The notes beneath the pieces are model-generated. The model saw nothing but the letters and a program-made list of their open reading frames with translations. It made no database searches and was not told the origin of the DNA. A program made the position numbers and the translations under genes. From Tomocerus qinae (lineage: Eukaryota > Arthropoda > Collembola > Entomobryomorpha > Tomoceridae), in the NCBI GenBank assembly GCA_020055645.1, contig CM034548.1:51451411-51515410 (forward strand): a stretch of 64,000 nt of DNA, read 5' to 3'. Below, piece by piece: positions 11,133 to 26,500 of the stretch (position 1 is the first letter of the stretch; each line of letters starts with the position of its first letter).

Positions 11133-11815
11133 TTAAAAAGCTTAAAAATAACATTCAACAGTTTTAATTATTTTTTAACCTCGTACGAGGCAAAATCTTA
11201 AAAAATAATTTTCAAGAATTGAATTTTATGATTAAATACTTATACGAGCAAAAAAGCCTAAAAATAACATTCAACAGTTTTAATTATTTTTTAACCTTGT
11301 ACGAGCCAAAAAGCTTAAAAAACAATTTTCAAGAATTGAAATTCATGATTTAATACTTGTACGAGCCAAAAAGCTTAAAAATAACATTCAACAGTTTTAA
11401 TTATTTTTTAAACTTGTACGAGGCAAAAAGGATGAAAAATAATTTTCAAGAGTTGAATTTTATGATTAAATACTTGTACGAGCCAAAAAGCCTAAAAATA
11501 ACATTCAAAAGTTTTAATTATTTTTTAAACTTTTACGAGCCAAAAAGCTTAAAAAACAATTTTCAAGAATTGAAATTCATGATTTATTACTTGTACGAGC
11601 AAAAAAGCCTAAAAATAACATTCAACAGTTTTAATTGGTCATTTTTTAAACTTGTACGAGGCAAAAAGCTTAAAAAATAATTTTCAAGAATTGAAATTTA
11701 TGATTTAATATTTGTACGAACTAAAAAGCTTAAAAATAACATTCAACAGTTTTAATTGATCATTTTTTAAATTTGTACGAGCCAAACAGCTTAAAAAATT
11801 CATGATTTAATACTT
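11133..11815. repeat. Satellite A segment, cassette copy 3
   Basis: Near-identical to 8638-9320, including the TTGGTCATT variant. It ends in CTTGTACAAG at about 11813-11822. Confidence 0.9.
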
Positions 11816-13163
11816 GTACAAGCCAAAAATGATTTTTTTCAAGTGTCTAGTCTTCATTAATGTTATATTACTAAGGTTTTTGGTCTCCTCGTAGAAGCTC
11901 AAACAAATGATTTTTTCCAAGTGTCTAGTCTTCATTAATGTTATATTACTAATGTTTTTGGTCTTCTCGTAAAAACTCAAAAAAATGATTTTTTCCAAGT
12001 GTCTTGTCTTCATTAATGTTGCATTACTAATGTTTTTGGTCTCCTCGTACAAGCTTAAAAAATTGATTTTTATCAAATGTTTTTCTAAATAAACGTTATA
12101 TTACTAAGGTTTTTAGTCTCCTCGTACAAGCTCACATATTGATTTTTTTCAAGTGTTTTTTTAAATAAACGTTATATTACTAAGGTTTTTGGTCTCCTCG
12201 TACAAGCTTAAAAAATTGATTTTTATCAAGTGTCTCTCTAAATAAGCGTTATATTACTGAGGTTTTTAGTCTCCTCGTACAAGCTTAAAAAATTGATTTT
12301 TTTCAAGTGTTTCTTTAAATAAACGTTATATTACTAAGGTTTTTGGTCTCCTCGTACAAGCTTAAAAAATTGGTTTTTTTAAGTGTTTTTTTAAATAAAC
12401 GTTATATTACTAAGGTTATTGGTCTCCTCGTACAAGTTAAAAAAAATGATTTTTTCCAAGTGTCTCTTTAAATAAACGTTATATTACTAAGGTTTTTGGT
12501 CTCCTCGTACAAGTTAAAAAAATGATTTTTTCCAAGTGTCTAGTCTTCATTAATGTTATATTACTAATGTTTTTGGTCTCCTCGTACAAGCTCAAAAAAA
12601 TGATTTTTATCAAGTGTTTCTCTAAATAAACGTTAGATTACTAAGGTTTTTGGTCTCCTCGTACAAGCTCAAAAAAATGATTTTTTCCAAGTGTCTAGTC
12701 TTCATTAATGTTATATTACTAATGTTTTTGGTCTCCTCGTACAAGCTCAAAAAAATGATTTTTTTCAAGTGTTTCTTTAAATAAACGTTATATTACTAAG
12801 GCTTTTGGTCTCCTCGTACAAGCTTACAAAAAATGATTTTATTTTCAAGTGTCTAGTCTTTATTAATGTTATACTACTAAGGTTTTTGGGCTCCTCGTAC
12901 AAGCTCAAAAAATGATTTATTTCAAGTGTTTCTCTAAATAAACGTTATATTACTAAGGTTTTTGGTCTCCTCGTGCAAGCTCAAAAAAATGATTTTTTTC
13001 AAGTGTCTAGTCTTCATTACTGTTATATTACTAAAGTTTTTGGTCTCCTCGTACAAGCTCAAAAAACTGATTTTTTTCAAGTGTTTCTATAAATAAACGT
13101 TATATTACTAAGGTTTTTGGTCTCCTCGTGCAAGCTTAAAAAATTGACTTTTTTAAGTGTTTC
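11816..13163. repeat. Satellite B segment, cassette copy 3
   Basis: A B run of ~1.35 kb whose monomer order resembles part of 5981-7200. Its right-hand junction is a variant form, TTTCTAAAAAAGCTTAAAAA followed by TATTATTCAACAG, shared only with the junction at 14421. Confidence 0.9.
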
Positions 13164-13842
13164 TAAAAAAGCTTAAAAATATTATTCAACAGTTTTAATT
13201 ATTTTTTAACCTCGTACGAGGCAAAATCTTAAAAAATAATTTTCAAGAATTGAATTTTATGATTAAATACTTATACGAGCAAAAAAGCCTAAAAATAACA
13301 TTCAACAGTTTTAATTATTTTTTAACCTTGTACGAGCCAAAAAGCTTAAAAAACAATTTTCAAGAATTGAAATTCATGATTTAATACTTGTACGAGCCAA
13401 AAAGCTTAAAAATAACATTCAACAGTTTTAATTATTTTTTAAACTTGTACGAGGCAAAAAGGATGAAAAATAATTTTCAAGAGTTGAATTTTATGATTAA
13501 ATACTTGTACGAGCCAAAAAGCCTAAAAATAACATTCAAAAGTTTTAATTATTTTTTAAACTTGTACGAGCCAAAAAGCTTAAAAAACAATTTTCAAGAA
13601 TTGAAATTCATGATTTATTACTTGTACGAGCAAAAAAGCCTAAAAATAACATTCAACAATTTTAATTATTTTTTAAACTTGTACGAGGCAAAAAGCTTAA
13701 AAAATAATTTTCAAGAATTGAAATTTATGATTTAATATTTGTACGAACTAAAAAGCTTAAAAATAACATTCAACAGTTTTAATTGATCATTTTTTAAATT
13801 TGTACGAGCCAAACAGCTTAAAAAATTCATGATTTAATACTT
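13164..13842. repeat. Satellite A segment, cassette copy 4
   Basis: Another ~0.68-kb copy, with the TATTATTCAACAG variant at its start and the 115-codon read-through stretch at 13388-13735. It ends in the hybrid core CTTGTACAAG at 13840-13849. Confidence 0.9.
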
Positions 13843-14421
13843 GTACAAGCCAAAAAAATGATTTTTTTCAAGTGTCTAGTCTTCATTAATGTTATATTAC
13901 TAAGGTTTTTGGTCTCCTCGTAGAAGCTCAAACAAATGATTTTTTCCAAGTGTCTAGTCTTCATTAATGTTATATTACTAATGTTTTTGGTCTCCTCGTA
14001 CAAGCTCAAAAAAATGATTTTTTTCAAGTGTTTCTTTAAATAAACGTTATATTACTAAGGCTTTTGGTCTCCTCGTACAAGCTTACAAAAAATGATTTTA
14101 TTTTCAAGTGTCTAGTCTTTATTAATGTTATACTACTAAGGTTTTTGGGCTCCTCGTACAAGCTCAAAAAATGATTTATTTCAAGTGTTTCTCTAAATAA
14201 ACGTTATATTACTAAGGTTTTTGGTCTCCTCGTGCAAGCTCAAAAAAATGATTTTTTTCAAGTGTCTAGTCTTCATTACTGTTATATTACTAAAGTTTTT
14301 GGTCTCCTCGTACAAGCTCAAAAAATGATTTTTTTCAAGTGTTTCTATAAATAAACGTTATATTACTAAGGTTTTTGGTCTCCTCGTGCAAGCTTAAAAA
14401 ATTGACTTTTTTAAGTGTTTC
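13843..14421. repeat. Satellite B segment, cassette copy 4 (short)
   Basis: A B run of ~0.58 kb, the shortest of the left cassette series. Together with the 13164-13842 A segment it forms a ~1.26-kb A+B unit whose start is repeated at 14422. The right junction is the same variant as at 13163, so the last two cassettes are a recent tandem duplication. Confidence 0.9.
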
Positions 14422-15473
14422 TAAAAAAGCTTAAAAATATTATTCAACAGTTTTAATTATTTTTTAACCTCGTACGAGGCAAAATCTTAAAAAATAATTT
14501 TCAAGAATTGAATTTTATGATTAAATACTTATACGAGCAAAAAAGCCTAAAAATAACATTCAACAGTTTTAATTATTTTTTAACCTTGTACGAGCCAAAA
14601 AGCTTAAAAAACAATTTTCAAGAATTGAAATTCATGATTTAATACTTGTACGAGCCAAAAAGCTTAAAAATAACATTCAACAGTTTTAATTATTTTTTAA
14701 ACTTGTACGAGGCAAAAAGGATGAAAAATAATTTTCAAGAGTTGAATTTTATGATTAAATACTTGTACGAGCCAAAAAGCCTAAAAATAACATTCAAAAG
14801 TTTTAATTATTTTTTAAACTTGTACGAGCCAAAAAGCTTAAAAAACAATTTTCAAGAATTGAAATTCATGATTTATTACTTGTACGAGCCAAAAAGCTTA
14901 AAAATAACATTCAACAGTTTTAATTATTTTTTAAACTTGTACGAGGCAAAAAGCTTAAAAAATAATTTTCAAGAATTGAAATTTATGATTTAATGCTTGT
15001 ACGAGCCAAAAAGCTTAAAAATAACATTCAACAGTTTTAATTGATCATTTTTTAAACTTGTACGAGCCAAAAAGCTTAAAAAACCATTTTCAAGAATTGA
15101 AATTCATGATTTAATACTTGTACGAGTCAAAAAGCTTAAAAATAACATTCAACAGTTTTAATTATTTTTTAATTTGTACGAGGCGAAAAGCTTAAAAAAT
15201 AATTTTCAAGAATTGAAATTTATGATTTAATACATTTAGGAGCCAAAAAGCTTAAAAATAACATTCAACAGTTTTATATGATCATTTTTTAAACTTGTAC
15301 GAGCCAAAAAGCTTAAAAATAACATTCAACAACTTTAATTGATCATTTTTTAAACTTGTACGAGGCAAAAAGCTTAAAAAATATATTTCAAGAATTGAAA
15401 TTTCTGATCCAATACTTGTACGAGCCAAAAAACTTTAAAATAACATTCAACAGTTTTAATTGATCATTTTTTA

Positions 15474-17790
15474 ACCTTGTACGAGCCAAAAAGCTTAAAA
15501 AACCATTTTCAAAAATTGAAATTCATGATTTAATACTTGTACGAGCCAAAAAGCTTAAAAATAACATTCAACAGTTTTAATTATTTTTTAAACTTGTACG
15601 AGGCGAAAAGCTTAAAAAATAATTTTCAAGAATTGAAATTTATGATTTAATACATTTAGGAGCCAAAAAGCTTAAAAATAACATTCAACAGTTTTATATG
15701 ATCATTTTTTAAACTTGTACGAGCCAAAAAGCTTAAAAATAACAATCAACAGCTTTAATTGATCATTTTTTAAACTTGTACGAGGCAAAAAGCTTAAAAA
15801 AGATATTTCAAGAATTGAAATTTCTGATCCAATACTTGTACGAGCTAAAAGCTTTAAAATAACATTCAACAGTTTTAATTGATCATTTTTTAAACTTGTA
15901 CGAGCCAAAAAGTTTAAAAATAACATTCAACAGTATTAATTGATCACTTTTTAAACTTGTACGAGCCAAAAAGCTTAAAAAAACATTCAACAGTTTTAAT
16001 TATTTTTTAAACTTGTACGAGGCATAAAGCTTAAAAAATAATTTTCAAGAATTAAAATTCATGATTTAATATTTGTACGAGCCAAAAAGCTTAAAAATAA
16101 CATTCAACAGTTTTAATTATTTTTTAAACTTGTACGAGGCAAAAAGCTTAAAAAATAATTTTCAAGAATTGAAATTTATGATTTAATGCTTGTACGAGCC
16201 AAAAAGCTTAAAAATAACATTCAACAGTTTTAATTGATCATTTTTTAACCTTGTACGAGCAAAAAAGCTTAAAAAACCATTTTCAAAAATTGAAATTCAT
16301 GATTTAATACTTGTACGAGCCAAAAAGCTTAAAAATAACATTCAACAGTTTTAATTATTTTTTAAACTTGTACGAGGCGAAAAGCTTAAAAAATAATTTT
16401 CAAGAATTGAAATTTATGATTTAATACATTTAGGAGCCAAAAAGCTTAAAAATAACATTCAACAGTTTTATATGATCATTTTTTAAACTTGTACGAGCCA
16501 AAAAGCTTAAAAATAACAATCAACAGCTTTAATTGATCATTTTTTAAACTTGTACGAGGCAAAAAGCTTAAAAAAAATATTTCAAGAATTGAAATTTCTG
16601 ATCCAATACTTGTACGAGCTAAAAGCTTTAAAATAACATTCAACAGTTTTAATTGATCATTTTTTAAACTTGTACGAGCCAAAAAGTTTAAAAATAACAT
16701 TCAACAGTATTAATTGATCACTTTTTAAACTTGTACGAGCCAAAAAGCTTAAAAAAACATTCAACAGTTTTAATTATTTTTTAAACTTGTACGAGGCATA
16801 AAGCTTAAAAAATAATTTTCAAGAATTAAAATTCATGATTTAATATTTGTACGAGCCAAAAAGCTTAAAAATAACATTCAACAGTTTTAATTATTTTTTA
16901 AACTTGTACGAGGCAAAAAGCTTAAAAAATAATTTTCAAGAATTGAAATTTATGATTTAATGCTTGTACGAGCCAAAAAGCTTAAAAATAACATTCAACA
17001 GTTTTAATTGATCATTTTTTAACCTTGTACGAGCCAAAAAGCTTAAAAAACAATTTTCAAGAATTGAAATTCATGATTTAATACTTGTACGAGCCAAAAA
17101 GCTTAAAAATAACATTCAACAGTTTTAATTATTTTTTAAACTTGTACGAGGCGAAAAGCTTAAAAAATAATTTTCAAGAATTGAAATTTATGATTTAATA
17201 CATTTAGGAGCCAAAAAGCTTAAAAATAACATTCAACAGTTTTATATGATCATTTTTTAAACCTGTACGAGCCAAAAAGCTTAAAAATAACATTCAACAG
17301 CTTTAATTGATCATTTTTTAAACTTGTACGAGGCAAAAAGCTTAAAAAATATATTTCAAGAATTGAAATTTCTGATCCAATACTTGTACGAGCCAAAAAG
17401 CTTTAAAATAACATTCAACAGTTTTAATTGATCATTTTTTAAACTTGTACGAGCCAAAAAGTTTAAAAATAACATTCAACAGTATTAATTGATCACTTTT
17501 TAAACTTGTACGAGCCAAAAAGCTTAAAAAAACATTCAACAGTTTTAATTATTTTTTAAACTTGTACGAGGCATAAAGCTTAAAAAATAATTTTCAAGAA
17601 TTAAAATTCATGATTTAATACTTGTACGAGCCAAAAAGCTTAAAAATAACATTCAACAGTTTTAATTATTTTTTAAACTTGTACGAGGCAAAAAGCTTAA
17701 AAAATAATTTTCAAGAATCAAAATTTATGATTTAATACTTGTACGAGCCAAAAAGCTGAAAAATAACATTCAACAGTTTTAATTGATCAT
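15474..17790. repeat. ~774-bp higher-order repeat, three copies
   Basis: Copies begin with CCTTGTACGAGC at about 15478, 16252 and 17026. The first two are nearly identical, sharing the rare AACAATCAACAG and GAGCTAAAAGCTTTAAAATA variants. The third differs at several sites and diverges after about 17720. Confidence 0.8.
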
Positions 17791-18139
17791 TTTTTAAACT
17801 TGTACGAGCCAAAAAGCTTAAAAATAACATTCAACAGTTTTAATTGATCATTTTTTAAGCTTGAACGAGCCAAAAAGCCTAAAAATAACATTCAACAGAT
17901 TTAATTGATCATTTTTTAAACATGTACGAGTCAAAAAGCTTAAAAAATATTTTTTTAAGAATTGAAATTCATGATTTAATACTTGTACGAGCCAAAAAGC
18001 TTAAAAATAACATTCAACAGTTTTAATTATTTTTTAAACTTGTACGAGGCATAAAGCTTAAAAAATAATTTTCAAGAATTGAAATTTATGATTTAATACT
18101 TGTACGAGCCAAAATTCTTAAAAATAACATTCAACAGTT

Positions 18140-21100
18140 TTAATTATTTTTTAAACTTGTAAGAGCCAAAAAGGATGAAAAATAATTTTCAAGAGTTGAA
18201 TTTTATGATTAAATACTTATACGAACAAAAAAGCCTAAAAATAACATTCAACAGTTTTAATTATTTTTTAAACTTGTACGAGGCGAAAAGCTTAAAAAAT
18301 AATTTTCAAGAATTGAAATTTATGATTTAATACATTTAGGAGCCAAAAAGCTTAAAAATAACATTCAACAATTTTTTATGATCATTTTTTAAACTTGTAC
18401 GAGCCAAAAAGCTTAAAAATAACATTCAACAGCTTTAATTGATCATTTTTTAAACTTGTACGAGGCAAAAAGCTTAAAAAATATATTTCAAGAATTGAAA
18501 TTTCTGATCCAATACTTGTACGAGCCAAAAAGCATTAAAATAACATTCAACAGTTTTAATTGATCATTTTTTAAACTTGTACGAGCCAAAAAGTTTAAAA
18601 ATAACATTCAACAGTTTTAATTGATCACTTTTTAAACTTGTACGAGCCAAAAAGCTTAAAAAAACATTCAACAGTTTTAATTATTTTTTAAACTTGTACA
18701 AGGCATAAAGCTTAAAAAATAATTTTCAAGAATTAAAATTTGTGATTTAATACTTGTACGAGCCAAAAAGCTTAAAAATAACATTCAACAGTTTTAATTA
18801 TTTTTTAAACTTGTAAGAGCCAAAAAGGATGAAAAATAATTTTCAAGAGTTGAATTTTATGATTAAATACTTATACGAGCAAAAAAACCTAAAAATAACA
18901 TTCAACAGTTTTAATTATTTTTTAACCTTGTACGAGCCAAAAAGCTTAAAAAACCATTTTCAAGAATTGAAATTCATGATTTAATACTTGTACGAGCCAA
19001 AAAGCTTAAAAATAACATTCAACAGTTTTAATTATTTTTTAAACTTGTACGAGGCGAAAAGCTTAAAAAATAATTTTCAAGAATTGAAATTTATGATTTA
19101 ATACATTTAGGAGCCAAAAAGCTTAAAAATAACATTCAACAGTTTTATATGATCATATTTTAAACTTGTACGAGCCAAAAGCTTAAAAATAACATTCAAC
19201 AGCTTTAATTGATCATTTTTTAAACTTGTACCAGGCAAAAAGCTTAAAAAATACATTTCAAGAATTGAAATTTCTGATCCAATACTTGTACGAGCCAAAA
19301 AGCTTTAAAATAACATTCAACAGTTTTAATTGATCATTTTTTAAACTTGTACGACCCAAAAAGTTTAAAAATAACATTCAACAGTTTTAATTGATCATTT
19401 TTTAAACTTGTACGAGCCAAAAAGCTTAAAAATAACATTCAACAGTTTTAATTGATCATTTTTTAAACTTGTACGAGCCAAAAAGCTTAAATATAACATT
19501 CAACAGTTTTAATTAATCATTTTTTAAACATGTACGAGTCAAAAAGCTTAAAAACAATTTTTTTTAAGAATTGAAATTCATGATTTAATACTTGTACGAG
19601 CCAAAAAGCTTAAAAATAACATTCAACAGTTTTAATTATTTTTTAAACTTGTACGAGGCAAAAAGCTTAAAAATAATTTTCAAGAATTGAAATTTATGAT
19701 TTAATATTTGTACGAACTAAAAAGCTTAAAAATAACATTCAACAGTTTTAATTGATCATTTTTTAAACTTGAACGAGCCAAAAAGCTTAAAAATAACATT
19801 CAACAGTTTTAATTGATCATTTTTTAAGCTTGAACGAGCCAAAAAGCTTAAAAATAACATTCAACAGATTTAATTGATCATTTTTTAAACATGTACGAGT
19901 CAAAAAGCTTAAAAATAACATTCAACAGATTTAATTGATCATTTTTTAAACATGTACGAGTCAAAAAGCTTAAAAAATATTTTTTTAAGAATTGAAATTC
20001 ATGATTTAATACTTGTACGAGCCAAAAAGCTAAAAAATAACATTCAACAGTTTTAATTATTTTTTAAACTTGTACGAGGCATAAAGCTTAAAAAATAATT
20101 TTCAAGAATTGAAATTTATGATTTAATACTTGTACGAGCCAAAAAGCTTAAAAATAACATTCAAAAGTATTAATTGATCATTTTTTTTACTTGTACGAGC
20201 CAAAGAGGATGAAAAATAATTTTCAAGAGTTGAATTTTATGATTAAATACTTATACGAGCAAAAAAGCCTAAAAATAACATTCAACAGTTTTAATTATTT
20301 TTTAACCTTGTACGTGCCAAAAAGCTTAAAAAACAATATTCAAGAATTGAAATTCATGATTTAATACTTGTACGAGCCAAAAAGCTTAAAAATAACATTC
20401 AACAGTTTTAATTATTTTTTAAATTGTAAGACACAAAATGGATGAAAAATAATTTTCAAGAGTTGAATTTTATGATTAAATACTTATACGAGCAAAAAAG
20501 CCTAAAAATAACATTCAACAGCTTTAATTATTTTTTAAACTTGTACGAGCCAAAAAGCTTAAAAATAACATTCAACATTTTTAATTGATCATTTTTTAAA
20601 CTTGTACGAGCCAAAAAGCTTTAAAAAAAATTTTCAAGAATTGAAATTCATGGTTTAATACTTGTACGAGCCAAAAAGCTTAAAAAGAACATTCAACAGT
20701 TTTAATTATTTTTTTAAACTTGTACGAGGCAAAAAGCTTAAAAAACAATATTCAAGAATTGAAATTCATGATTTAATACTTGTACGAGCCAAAAAGCTTA
20801 AAAATAACATTCAACAGTTTTAATTATTTTTTAAACTTGTAAGAGCCAAAAAGGATGAAAAATAATTTTCAAGAGTTGAATTTTATGATTAAATACTTAT
20901 ACGAACAAAAAAGCCTAAAAATAACATTCAACAGTTTTAATTATTTTTTAAACTTGTACGAGGCGAAAAGCTTAAAAAATAATTTTCAAGAATTGAAATT
21001 TATGATTTAATACATTTAGGAGCCAAAAAGCTTAAAAATAACATTCAACAATTTTTTATGATCATTTTTTAAACTTGTACGAGCCAAAAAGCTTAAAAAT

Positions 21101-23500
21101 AACATTCAACAGCTTTAATTGATCATTTTTTAAACTTGTACGAGGCAAAAAGCTTAAAAAATATATTTCAAGAATTGAAATTTCTGATCCAATACTTGTA
21201 CGAGCCAAAAAGCATTAAAATAACATTCAACAGTTTTAATTGATCATTTTTTAAACTTGTACGAGCCAAAAAGTTTAAAAATAACATTCAACAGTTTTAA
21301 TTGATCACTTTTTAAACTTGTACGAGCCAAAAAGCTTAAAAAAACATTCAACAGTTTTAATTATTTTTTAAACTTGTACAAGGCATAAAGCTTAAAAAAT
21401 AATTTTCAAGAATTAAAATTTGTGATTTAATACTTGTACGAGCCAAAAAGCTTAAAAATAACATTCAACAGTTTTAATTATTTTTTAAACTTGTAAGAGC
21501 CAAAAAGGATGAAAAATAATTTTCAAGAGTTGAATTTTATGATTAAATACTTATACGAGCAAAAAAACCTAAAAATAACATTCAACAGTTTTAATTATTT
21601 TTTAACCTTGTACGAGCCAAAAAGCTTAAAAAACCATTTTCAAGAATTGAAATTCATGATTTAATACTTGTACGAGCCAAAAAGCTTAAAAATAACATTC
21701 AACAGTTTTAATTATTTTTTAAACTTGTACGAGGCGAAAAGCTTAAAAAATAATTTTCAAGAATTGAAATTTATGATTTAATACATTTAGGAGCCAAAAA
21801 GCTTAAAAATAACATTCAACAGTTTTATATGATCATATTTTAAACTTGTACGAGCCAAAAGCTTAAAAATAACATTCAACAGCTTTAATTGATCATTTTT
21901 TAAACTTGTACCAGGCAAAAAGCTTAAAAAATACATTTCAAGAATTGAAATTTCTGATCCAATACTTGTACGAGCCAAAAAGCTTTAAAATAACATTCAA
22001 CAGTTTTAATTGATCATTTTTTAAACTTGTACGACCCAAAAAGTTTAAAAATAACATTCAACAGTTTTAATTGATCATTTTTTAAACTTGTACGAGCCAA
22101 AAAGCTTAAAAATAACATTCAACAGTTTTAATTGATCATTTTTTAAACTTGTACGAGCCAAAAAGCTTAAATATAACATTCAACAGTTTTAATTAATCAT
22201 TTTTTAAACATGTACGAGTCAAAAAGCTTAAAAACAATTTTTTAAGAATTGAAATTCATGATTTAATACTTGTACGAGCCAAAAAGCTTAAAAATAACAT
22301 TCAACAGTTTTAATTATTTTTTAAACTTGTACGAGGCAAAAAGCTTAAAAAATAATTTTCAAGAATTGAAATTTATGATTTAATATTTGTACGAACTAAA
22401 AAGCTTAAAAATAACATTCAACAGTTTTAATTGATCATTTTTTAAACTTGAACGAGCCAAAAAGCTTAAAAATAACATTCAACAGTTTTAATTGATCATT
22501 TTTTAAGCTTGAACGAGCCAAAAAGCTTAAAAATAACATTCAACAGATTTAATTGATCATTTTTTAAACATGTACGAGTCAAAAAGCTTAAAAATAACAT
22601 TCAACAGATTTAATTGATCATTTTTTAAACATGTACGAGTCAAAAAGCTTAAAAAATATTTTTTTAAGAATTGAAATTCATGATTTAATACTTGTACGAG
22701 CCAAAAAGCTAAAAAATAACATTCAACAGTTTTAATTATTTTTTAAACTTGTACGAGGCATAAAGCTTAAAAAATAATTTTCAAGAATTGAAATTTATGA
22801 TTTAATACTTGTACGAGCCAAAAAGCTTAAAAATAACATTCAAAAGTATTAATTGATCATTTTTTTTACTTGTACGAGCCAAAGAGGATGAAAAATAATT
22901 TTCAAGAGTTGAATTTTATGATTAAATACTTATACGAGCAAAAAAGCCTAAAAATAACATTCAACAGTTTTAATTATTTTTTAACCTTGTACGTGCCAAA
23001 AAGCTTAAAAAACAATATTCAAGAATTGAAATTCATGATTTAATACTTGTACGAGCCAAAAAGCTTAAAAATAACATTCAACAGTTTTAATTATTTTTTA
23101 AATTGTAAGACACAAAATGGATGAAAAATAATTTTCAAGAGTTGAATTTTATGATTAAATACTTATACGAGCAAAAAAGCCTAAAAATAACATTCAACAG
23201 CTTTAATTATTTTTTAAACTTGTACGAGCCAAAAAGCTTAAAAATAACATTCAACATTTTTAATTGATCATTTTTTAAACTTGTACGAGCCAAAAAGCTT
23301 TAAAAAAAATTTTCAAGAATTGAAATTCATGGTTTAATACTTGTACGAGCCAAAAAGCTTAAAAAGAACATTCAACAGTTTTAATTATTTTTTTAAACTT
23401 GTACGAGGCAAAAAGCTTAAAAAACAATATTCAAGAATTGAAATTCATGATTTAATACTTGTACGAGCCAAAAAGCTTAAAAATAACATTCAACAGCTTT
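18140..23500. repeat. ~2.68-kb higher-order repeat, tandem pair
   Basis: From 18141 the order of subunit variants is repeated from 20821 (offset 2680), including rare marks such as GTACCAGGCAAAAAGC (19231 and 21911), the truncated AAATTGTAAGACACAAAATG and GTACGTGCCAAAAAGC. The copies differ by a few single-base indels in A/T runs. A third, partly different copy lies at about 24004-27840 and also includes sequence matching 17460-18140, so the duplications had different endpoints. Confidence 0.85.
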
Positions 23501-26500
23501 AATTATTTTTTAAACTTGTACGAGGCAAAAAGGATGAAAACTAATTTTCAAGAGTTGAATTTTATGATTAAATACTTATACGAGCAAAAAAGCCTAAAAT
23601 TAACATTCTAAAGTTTTAATTATTTTTTAAACTTGTACGAGCGAAAAAGCTTAAAAATAACATTCATCAGTTTTAATTGATCATTTTTTAAACTTGTGCG
23701 AGCCAAAAAGCTTAAAAAACAATTTTCAAGAATTGAAATTCATGATTTAATACTTGTACGAGCCAAAAAGCTTAAAAATAACATTCAACAGCTTTAATTA
23801 TTTTTTAAACTTGTACGAGGCAAAAAGGATGAAAACTAATTTTCAAGAGTTGAATTTTATGATTAAATACTTATACGAGCAAAAAAGCCTAAAATTAACA
23901 TTGTAAAGTTTTAATTATTTTTTAAACTTGTACGAGCCAAAAAGCTTAAAAATAACATTCATCAGTTTTAATTGATCATTTTTTAAACTTGTGCGAGCCA
24001 AAAAGTTTAAAAATAACATTCAACAGTATTAATTGATCACTTTTTAAACTTGTACGAGCCAAAAAGCTTAAAAAAACATTCAACAGTTTTAATTATTTTT
24101 TAAACTTGTACGAGGCATAAAGCTTAAAAAATAATTTTCAAGAATTAAAATTCATGATTTAATACTTGTACGAGCCAAAAAGCTTAAAAATAACATTCAA
24201 CAGTTTTAATTATTTTTTAAACTTGTACGAGGCAAAAAGCTTAAAAAATAATTTTCAAGAATCAAAATTTATGATTTAATACTTGTACGAGCCAAAAAGC
24301 TGAAAAATAACATTCAACAGTTTTAATTGATCATTTTTTAAACTTGTACGAGCCAAAAAGCTTAAAAATAACATTCAACAGTTTTAATTGATCATTTTTT
24401 AAGCTTGAACGAGCCAAAAAGCCTAAAAATAACATTCAACAGATTTAATTGATCATTTTTTAAACATGTACGAGTCAAAAAGCTTAAAAAATATTTTTTT
24501 AAGAATTGAAATTCATGATTTAATACTTGTACGAGCCAAAAAGCTTAAAAATAACATTCAACAGTTTTAATTATTTTTTAAACTTGTACGAGGCATAAAG
24601 CTTAAAAAATAATTTTCAAGAATTGAAATTTATGATTTAATACTTGTACGAGCCAAAATTCTTAAAAATAACATTCAACAGTTTTAATTATTTTTTAAAC
24701 TTGTAAGAGCCAAAAAGGATGAAAAATAATTTTCAAGAGTTGAATTTTATGATTAAATACTTATACGAACAAAAAAGCCTAAAAATAACATTCAACAGTT
24801 TTAATTATTTTTTAAACTTGTACGAGGCGAAAAGCTTAAAAAATAATTTTCAAGAATTGAAATTTATGATTTAATACATTTAGGAGCCAAAAAGCTTAAA
24901 AATAACATTCAACAGTTTTTTATGATCATTTTTTAAACTTGTACGAGCCAAAAAGCTTAAAAATAACATTCAACAGCTTTAATTGATCATTTTTTAAACT
25001 TGTACGGGGCAAAAAGCTTAAAAAATATATTTCAAGAATTGAAATTTCTGATCCAATACTTGTACGAGCCAAAAAGCTTTAAAATAACATTCAACAGTTT
25101 TAATTGATCATTTTTTAAACTTGTACGAGCCAAAAAGTTTAAAAATAACATTCAACAGTTTTAATTGATCACTTTTTAAACTTGTACGAGCCAAAAAGCT
25201 TAAAAAAACATTCAACAGTTTTAATTATTTTTTAAACTTGTACAAGGCATAAAGCTTAAAAAATAATTTTCAAGAATTAAAATTTGTGATTTAATACTTG
25301 TACGAGCCAAAAAGCTTAAAAATAACATTCAACAGTTTTAATTATTTTTTAAACTTGTAAGAGCCAAAAAGGATGAAAAATAATTTTCAAGAGTTGAATT
25401 TTATGATTAAATACTTATACGAGCAAAAAAACCTAAAAATAACATTCAACAGTTTTAATTATTTTTTAACCTTGTACGAGCCAAAAAGCTTAAAAAACCA
25501 TTTTCAAGAATTGAAATTCATGATTTAATACTTGTACGAGCCAAAAAGCTTAAAAATAACATTCAACAGTTTTAATTATTTTTTAAACTTGTACGAGGCG
25601 AAAAGCTTAAAAAATAATTTTCAAGAATTGAAATTTATGATTTAATACATTTAGGAGCCAAAAAGCTTAAAAATAACATTCAACAGTTTTATATGATCAT
25701 ATTTTAAACTTGTACGAGCCAAAAGCTTAAAAATAACATTCAACAGCTTTAATTGATCATTTTTTAAACTTGTACCAGGCAAAAAGCTTAAAAAATACAT
25801 TTCAAGAATTGAAATTTCTGATCCAATACTTGTACGAGCCAAAAAGCTTTAAAATAACATTCAACAGTTTTAATTGATCATTTTTTAAACTTGTACGACC
25901 CAAAAAGTTTAAAAATAACATTCAACAGTTTTAATTGATCATTTTTTAAACTTGTACGAGCCAAAAAGCTTAAAAATAACATTCAACAGTTTTAATTGAT
26001 CATTTTTTAAACTTGTACGAGCCAAAAAGCTTAAATATAACATTCAACAGTTTTAATTAATCATTTTTTAAACATGTACGAGTCAAAAAGCTTAAAAACA
26101 ATTTTTTTTAAGAATTGAAATTCATGATTTAATACTTGTACGAGCCAAAAAGCTTAAAAATAACATTCAACAGTTTTAATTATTTTTTAAACTTGTACGA
26201 GGCAAAAAGCTTAAAAAATAATTTTCAAGAATTGAAATTTATGATTTAATATTTGTACGAACTAAAAAGCTTAAAAATAACATTCAACAGTTTTAATTGA
26301 TCATTTTTTAAACTTGAACGAGCCAAAAAGCTTAAAAATAACATTCAACAGTTTTAATTGATCATTTTTTAAGCTTGAACGAGCCAAAAAGCTTAAAAAT
26401 AACATTCAACAGATTTAATTGATCATTTTTTAAACATGTACGAGTCAAAAAGCTTAAAAAATATTTTTTTAAGAATTGAAATTCATGATTTAATACTTGT

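Noticed and set aside
3757-14421. Satellite B read as satellite A in inverted orientation
   Set aside because: Only the 10-bp core is reverse-complementary. The flanking shared block is in the same direction as in A, so no inversion of whole monomers is needed.
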